From Tenrec ecaudatus (Eukaryota > Chordata > Mammalia > Afrosoricida > Tenrecidae): 64,000 nt of DNA. Each line of letters opens with the position of its first letter. Position 1 is the first letter of the stretch. The notes beneath the pieces were generated by a model, which saw only the letters and a program-made list of their open reading frames with translations, made no database searches and was not told the origin of the DNA. This document shows, piece after piece, positions 58,281-64,000 of the stretch. The stretch is taken from the NCBI RefSeq assembly GCF_050624435.1, contig NC_134539.1:120139525-120203524 (forward strand), written 5' to 3'. A program made the position numbers and the translations under genes.

Positions 58281-60109
58281 GCCGGCACCAGGACGCTACA
58301 GAAAATTCTGAATTCCTTTCTATGATCAGAAAATGCCACCAGAAGAATCCTTTTTCACTTGAGGAAGATTTTGAGCAAATGATCCGTATCCCTGAAATAC
58401 TCTTCCCCGAATTTCCAGCTCCCATTCTGTACCTTTATTCTTTTCCCAATCTCCCATCTCTCTGACTCTTATTGGTCAAACAGTAATTACCGTATGTGCA
58501 ATCGGCGCAGATGGTATAACTTACAATACATACCTTGGCAGCTCACACCCATCTCCTGTCTAGCTCTTTACCCAACCTGTTGGCTAGTGGAATATTTTTA
58601 GCAGGCTAAGTGATAGGGGCCAGGCCTCTGAGGAAAGTTTCCCTGCCACCCCCAGCTCTGAGCTGGCGAACACCAACACCTCCCACCCCACCCCCACCCC
58701 CTAGGCCCCTGCCCCAGTTCTGGAGGCTGGTGCAGTGGTAGCAGGAAGCACAGAGCTGTGTCCTAGAAAGCTGCTCACAGACCCGGGCCTTGGGGAATCC
58801 CACATTAATATTCTGCAGACAACAGATCCCCAGGCCCAAGCAGTCCCCCTTGAAAACAAATCGGCTTGGGCCTCACCTAGCCGAGGACGGAGGCGTCTGC
58901 TTCCCACTGAAGGCAGAGCTGAGACAAGCTGGCCTGTAGCCTGTGGGACCATTTCTTCCAGGAGGGCCTCTGCCTTTCACCTGGGTGGGCTAGAGGAAGA
59001 GGTGTTCATTTGGGGTGGGGGAGTCAGCTTCCACTTTCCCCTCGGCCTTATGGCTGGCTAAGGCCATGGAAACTCAGAGCAGAGGCACCCACTCTCTCCT
59101 TCTGTGGGTCCTTTGCTCCTGTGGGCTAGTGGCCCTGTTTGCTTTCCTCTGCGGTTACTCCACTGGCCAGGTGCGCTGGAGCTACTGACCGACTGAGACT
59201 TTTTTGGTGGGTTTAGAACGTTAGATTCAAACCCCTGACTTGGGTTGTTTACTGTCTGTTCATTTTGCACCCCCCTCCTCCCTTTTGTCTTATCTCTTTC
59301 TCCCCTGTTGACACACTGAGTCAAATCTTGGTCCCCAAAGAGGCCTGTACCCAGGGCAGGGAAGGGTGCTGACTACAGAGGGTATTTCAGGCCAGGCCCA
59401 GGCCCTCTGCAGGGATGGAGGGTCAGGGCTGGGGAGGGAACCTGGGGTGATGCATGGTCCTCAGATTCCAAATCCAGAGGCCAGAGCCCAGCTTCCCAAG
59501 GCTAAGCCTCTGTTCAGAGCCCACCTCCTCTCAGGCCTGGGGCCCATCACACCCTAGGAAGTGATGGATTCCCCAGGCACCTTCAAAGGGCTCTGCATTT
59601 GTTTGCAATGCGGACCTTGAATCCTGCTCTGGTCATAAATGTTGTTTATTTTGACGAGGGCCTACTGAAAGGGGGCTGGGGGGCAGGGAGAAGATTCCAT
59701 AGGGAAGATCATAAAACCATTAGCTGAGGAGGGCTTTTAGGGGTCACAGGATCATAACATTTTCTGGCTGGAAGGGACATAGGCCATCAGGAAGGTCAGA
59801 GATGAGCACTTTTGTCAGCAAAAGGCCTCTAGGGGCTACCCTGGGTGGAGGTTGGGGGTGGTGGTGTATTGAACTCCTTGTGTAGGATCTTTTCCTGGAA
59901 AGTGGACACAGGGTGTGGGGGCATGACCCCCCAATAACCTTACCCCAGGTGAAAGAGGCCAATAGCTGCTGAGCATGATGGATTTGCCCTCCTGGTGGGA
60001 AGAACCAGTTGTCTGGTGGAGTGGTAGAGCCAAGCCCTGTTCTCTTTAGGGGAATGGGCATAACTCCTTGGTAATTGAAATAAAATTCTCTTCAGCTCTG
60101 CTCCTATGT

Positions 60110-60300
60110 GTCTTATTGAGCAGCTAGTACATGCCAGATGCTGGGCTTGATGTTCTTGCAGAGTCTAAACTTCTTTAACCTTTGAAATAGCCCTGAAAGA
60201 GCAGCCCTCCCCGCTCCTCTCTCATTTTGCACATAAGAAGACAGGCTCAGAGAGGGCGAGGACACACAGCCACATGGATTTAAGGCTGGCTCTAGGCCTG
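60110..60300 (-). mobile_element. MIR SINE
   Basis: 'tattgagcagctagtacatg-ccagatgctgg' and 'caggctcagagagggcgagg-acacacagcc'. Confidence 0.7.
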
Positions 60301-60304
60301 AAGA

Positions 60305-60440
60305 CACTGGCCCTGGTGACTCAGTCGTTTAAGTGCGTGGCTGCTAACCAGAGGCCAGCAGCTCAAATCTCCCTACGGACCTCAGGAGAGAGATCTGACA
60401 GTCTGCTTCCATGAAGCCTGGGAAACCCTATGGCACACAA
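60305..60440 (+). mobile_element. AfroSINE (5' part)
   Basis: 'ccctggtgactcagtcgttt', 'ctgctaaccagaggccagca', 'gacagtctgcttccatgaag'; the tail is lost. Confidence 0.75.
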
Positions 60441-60689
60441 GGGGTTGACGGTGTAAACCTGCAGCATTTGGGTTCCTTAAATCTAATCTCCTTTCCACCA
60501 CCCTTCCCCTTCATTACTGCAGCCTGTGGTCTGGGAAACCAGGGGGAGCAGAGTTGTCCTCCGCTAAAGCGCATGCTGGGCTGGGAAACTCAGGAGCAAA
60601 CCTCCTCCTAGAGAAGAAGATCTGCACAGCCGCCAGCCAGGCTCATCCCACAGAGAGCACCCTCCCAGAAATGCAGCCTCAGTCAGCAA

Positions 60690-60775
60690 AGCATCAGCTG
60701 CCCTTCACTTGCTGTGTGACCCAGAGCAAGTCACCGCACCTATCTGCGCCAAACTTTTCCTTTTGGCCCCTTCTC
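60690..60775 (+). mobile_element. MIR SINE fragment
   Basis: 'cttgctgtgtgacccagagc-aagtcaccgcacc'. Confidence 0.6.
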
Positions 60776-61940
60776 TGAGCCTAGGGGATCTTGGTGGAAG
60801 GTGGACGTTGATAAAGATGGTGGCAGCTAAGTCCCTTTAAAAGCCCAGGAGGTATCGGTTCTAAGGGAAGGGGAGAGGTGAGACTCAGTTCCCTGCCAAA
60901 TCTGATGCACTTTACAAAAGCACCTTTCACCAGCAGCCAAGGGAAGGCTCTCTCTGAACCTGGCTGCAAACAGGAGAGGCTAAGAGCCCATGCAGAGGCT
61001 GGGCCTTGAAGAGGCAGCTTAAGTATCCCGGTCTTCCCTGATCCCCTAACTGTGTAATCCAGTTGCTGGGAGAATGGAAAATCCCCTTCTCCTCCTCTGG
61101 CCCCTTCTCCCACAAAGGCCTCCTAATAGGCCTGCCAGCTTTGGGGCGCTAATCTGTGTAGACATCATCCTGGGAGCCGTTGTCCTGGGGCCCATCCCTG
61201 CTGCCCCTCAGTAGGAGATGGGGAGGACTTGGTGGGGCAGGGACCTGGGAATCTGGTGGATGGGGTCTTCCTGCTCTCTGTCTTGCCCCACAGGTCAGGA
61301 GAGCAAATGGGCATCTGCAGAGGGAGACCTTCGGAGTGTGGGTGTGTGGGGGCCAGGGTACAGAAGCATTTGCACACTCGGAGGGAGGGGCTGATGGGGG
61401 CGCCATGGGTGGGGCTTCTTAGTAAGCAGTCCCATTATGTCATCCCCTGTGCTCTTTTCATTTTTACCCCAAGACAGCTCCCTCTCCAGCACCCTCACCT
61501 CCCCCCACCCCACTGCTCCACTTTCACTCATCCATCGACTGAGCCTCTGACAGCTGCCCTTCGGGTGAACTCCTGATCCTCCTCTGCTGGAGGGCCCTGG
61601 CCAGAGCAGCCCCCCCCCCGCCCCCCTCACTCTTCTCTCGTCTCTTCTTTCTCAATCATTCTGTTTTTGTCTTTGTCCTCCATCTCTCTGTTTCTCTCTC
61701 TCTCTTTCTCTCTCCCTTCCTTGAGCTACTGCCACCTTGGGTCCCCTGAATGAGATAAAGAGGAGAGAAGACAATGAAGGAGGTGAAGCAGGAGGAGGAG
61801 GAAAAGGGAAGAAATGGCAGAGGGGAGAGGAAGAAGAAAAGGGGGTGGAATACAAATAGGGGCAGGGTAGGCAAGGAGCTGGGGAAGGGAGGAGAGGGGG
61901 AAACGGAGAACCTGGAGAAGATGGAAGAGCAGGAGGGACA

Positions 61941-62004
61941 GGAAGGAAGGAAGGAAGGAAGGAAGGAAGGAAGGAAGGAAGGAAGGAAGGAAGGAAGGAA
62001 GGAA
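61941..62004. repeat. (GGAA)n microsatellite
   Basis: About 16 GGAA units inside a longer GA-rich stretch (61760-62050). Arrays of this unit can bind ETS factors. Confidence 0.95.
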
Positions 62005-62489
62005 GCAGAAGGGCAGGGAGGGGGGAGAAGCCAGGAGGCTGAGAGAAAACTCCTAGGGAGATATTAGACCCCCTTAAACAATAAAAAAGCTTGGGAGGGG
62101 GGAAGGGGCGGGGGTGGGAAGCATGGGCGAGGGAGGGGGCTGCACCGGCTGAGAAGAAGGTCTCTCGAGGTGTGAGGGTGGAGGCTGGCAGACGTCTCCA
62201 GCCCTCCCTTTGGGTGAGGTTGACTCAATGCAATGACTCCACAGATCACGTCAATAGACTGTGTCCGTCTGAAATCAGAGCAGTCACTGGATTACAGTGA
62301 TCAAGGCCACGAGCAATGGCCAGATGGAGTCCCTTAGTTCCTTCTCGGGATGGTGACAGCTTCTGCTTCGGTCTCTGTGCCCACGTCAGCCTCAACCTGC
62401 CTCACCACCTGCAGCTTTGATGACCGTTTCAATGCTCTTCGGTTTGAGGGCCCATTGGGTGTGGTTCCTAACTGTGGGATTGCATGATG

Positions 62490-62595
62490 TTATGACCCGA
62501 AAGCCCAAGTATTTTCAATCCTTGCATCTTACAGGAGGGGACACTGAGGCCTGGAGCGGGGAAGAACTTGCCCACCGTGACCTCATGGGGAAATG
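62490..62595 (-). mobile_element. MIR SINE fragment
   Basis: 'cttacaggaggggacactga-ggcctggagc' and 'gaacttgcccaccgtgacct'. Confidence 0.55.
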
Positions 62596-62719
62596 GGGAG
62601 CCTGCCTCGGGAATCTTGCACATGAGGACTGCACCAATCGCAGAGAAGGGGACGGTCTGGCCTCTCCTGAAGAGGATCTGCGGAAAACGCGGTCACAGTG
62701 CTTTGTCTCCTGGATGCGG

Positions 62720-62885
62720 GAAACATCTTCCCACAGGACCTACAAGGCAGAGCGCATAGGGCCGTGCTTGCAGAGAAGAGAACTGCAGCCCAGAGACGTC
62801 AAGTAACTTGCCAAGTCCCCCAGTTACACACTGAAGTTAGGTTTTACTCTAAGCGTGTGCTCCGTCTCCCACGGCACTCTCTTGG
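62720..62885 (-). mobile_element. MIR SINE
   Basis: 'cagcccagagacgtcaagta-acttgccaagtcccc' is the reverse MIR core. Confidence 0.6.
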
Positions 62886-63260
62886 ATGGTGACAGCTAAT
62901 GTTTTCCATCTCTCCCTATTTCTTCTCGGAGATCCCCAACCCTCTAGAACTGATGTTGTCAGGGAGAGTCCAGCTGGCTCTCGGACCACCTCCCTTGATT
63001 CCCTCTAAAGACCTTACAAGGGCAAAGGGGAGGTGCCCCGAGCCTCTGTATGATTTATCAGGCGATATTGTTATTTTATGACATGGGCCAAAGAGGTGTC
63101 AGGAAGCAAGTTTGCTGTAAATCTTCTTTCTCTGCTCCCGTTCCCACTGACTGTCCCTCTGGGATTTATGGGAGAATCTGTTCGGTGCTAGGGACTGGGG
63201 TTTAGGTTCAGGCTTGGCTGGGAAAGCAAAGGGCAGTACATCTTCATCCTCTGAATCTGC

Positions 63261-63288
63261 TGTGTGTGTGTGTGTGTGTGTGTGTGTT
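63261..63288. repeat. (TG)n microsatellite
   Basis: About 13 TG units. Confidence 0.95.
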
Positions 63289-64000
63289 ACCCACGCTGTT
63301 TTACAAGCTGCAGTGTGAAGTCCGCGAGCCTTTCTTAAGATCTCCACAGCACTCTATCCTACAGACCTCGTGCCAATCCCTGCCCTGGAGGTGTGCCATC
63401 AGTGTCCACCTATAAGCTGGTGCCCCCTTCACGTCAAGTTTCTGAACTGAGCCAGGAACCTGGGAGAAAAGCACACCTGGGTGGGGCCAGGTGTGTGACT
63501 CCATGGATGAGGGAAGGCAGGGCTCCCTGGGCAGAGGTGGGTCATGAGGTGATTAGAAAGGAAGCTGCTCCTTGGCCCTCTATGGGGTGCAGCAGGCCAG
63601 AGGAAGGCAGCTGAGAGGGTGGGCAAGCCTCAGGCAGGCCTGGGGAGCCTTGCTCCTGCATCGAGGCCCCTGTTCCGTGTTCCAGTCAGAGTCCAGAGAG
63701 ATGGCTGAGGTGCTGTACGCCTGGCTGGCTGCCTGTGCTTGGCAGGGGGTTGTGGGGGGTGGCAGGAGGGTGGGGAGCAGGCCTACTTCTTGACTTGCAG
63801 GGGGAGGGTGTCTGCCTCTGGGCTGAGCACGTTCTCACACACCTGAGAGGGTTGGAAGACACTGGGGTACCAAACTCCTCCTCCGGGGGCTTACTGGGTT
63901 CTAGAGGCTGGGCTGTTTGTACCGAACTGAGCTCTGCATCTGCCCTTTCGCCCACTCAGCCAGCTCCAAGGCTGACAGTTGCTGGCTGCAGCTAGAAGTC

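Larger units (their letters stand above)
49300..64000. other. LHX1 distal upstream non-coding region
   Basis: No gene recognised. From 49.3 to 54.9 kb there are almost no young transposons (one unassigned repeat at 50825-51310). AfroSINEs and LINE tails reappear at 55.05, 57.4-58.3 and 60.3 kb, with several MIRs between. Simple repeats occur at 50639-50671, 61941-62004 and 63261-63288. Stretches at 51930-52115 and 56040-56290 look like candidate conserved elements. The rest is unique sequence in which I see nothing. Confidence 0.7.

Noticed and set aside
61652..62067. Charged Glu/Lys/Gly-repeat and Ser/Phe-repeat frames
   Set aside because: Translations of the GA-rich and (GGAA)n microsatellite region.
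1..64000. CRISPR arrays, operons, riboswitches or prokaryotic-type systems
   Set aside because: Spliced vertebrate genes, SINEs, LINEs and CpG islands show this is mammalian nuclear DNA; the periodic sequences are microsatellites and transposon tails.

Overview
This is a mammalian nuclear DNA window, and almost certainly an afrotherian one (elephant, tenrec, golden mole, hyrax or aardvark group). The clade call rests on the repeats. There are many copies of a tRNA-derived SINE whose 3' end reads like 'cactatgagtcagaat...gatggcagtg' (AfroSINE type), fragments of the RTE LINE that shares this tail (ending 'cacctaacaacaac'-like), and a young LINE whose 3' end reads 'gattgtgataagagttgtatgagcccc-taataaaatgattt'. 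I cannot choose the species from sequence alone.

Two protein genes are present, both on the minus strand and in the order LHX1 then AATF, the same tandem order I know from human 17q12. LHX1 (44342 down to 40077, five coding exons, 406 codons plus stop) is complete and intact; it encodes the LIM-homeodomain transcription factor LIM1. About 4.5 kb beyond its poly(A) signal lies the CpG-rich promoter of AATF (Che-1). AATF coding exons 1 to 4 lie at 34007-29076 and encode the first ~281 residues. The rest of the gene runs off the left edge, so positions 1-29075 are all AATF intron 4 as far as I can see.

Layout. 1-29 kb: AATF intron 4, heavily packed with transposons, many nested (old L1, a full-length dead mariner, AfroSINEs, young LINE tails with exact target-site duplications, MIRs, one MaLR LTR). 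29-34.3 kb: AATF 5' exons and promoter. 34.4-38.6 kb: AATF-LHX1 spacer with an orphan CpG-rich block and a TATA box. 38.65-44.35 kb: LHX1. 44.1-49.3 kb: very CpG-rich LHX1 5' region. 49.3-64 kb: non-coding upstream DNA with few transposons at first, homeodomain-type sites, possible conserved elements and simple repeats.

The clearest unusual signal is in the repeats. At four independent loci the young LINE carries two or three tandem copies of its own 3' tail, and at each locus the whole multimer sits inside one exact target-site duplication of 12-15 bp. These tails were therefore mobilised as multimers, not stacked by separate insertions. I saw no undescribed protein system; most long ORFs in the GC-rich half are CpG-island artefacts.
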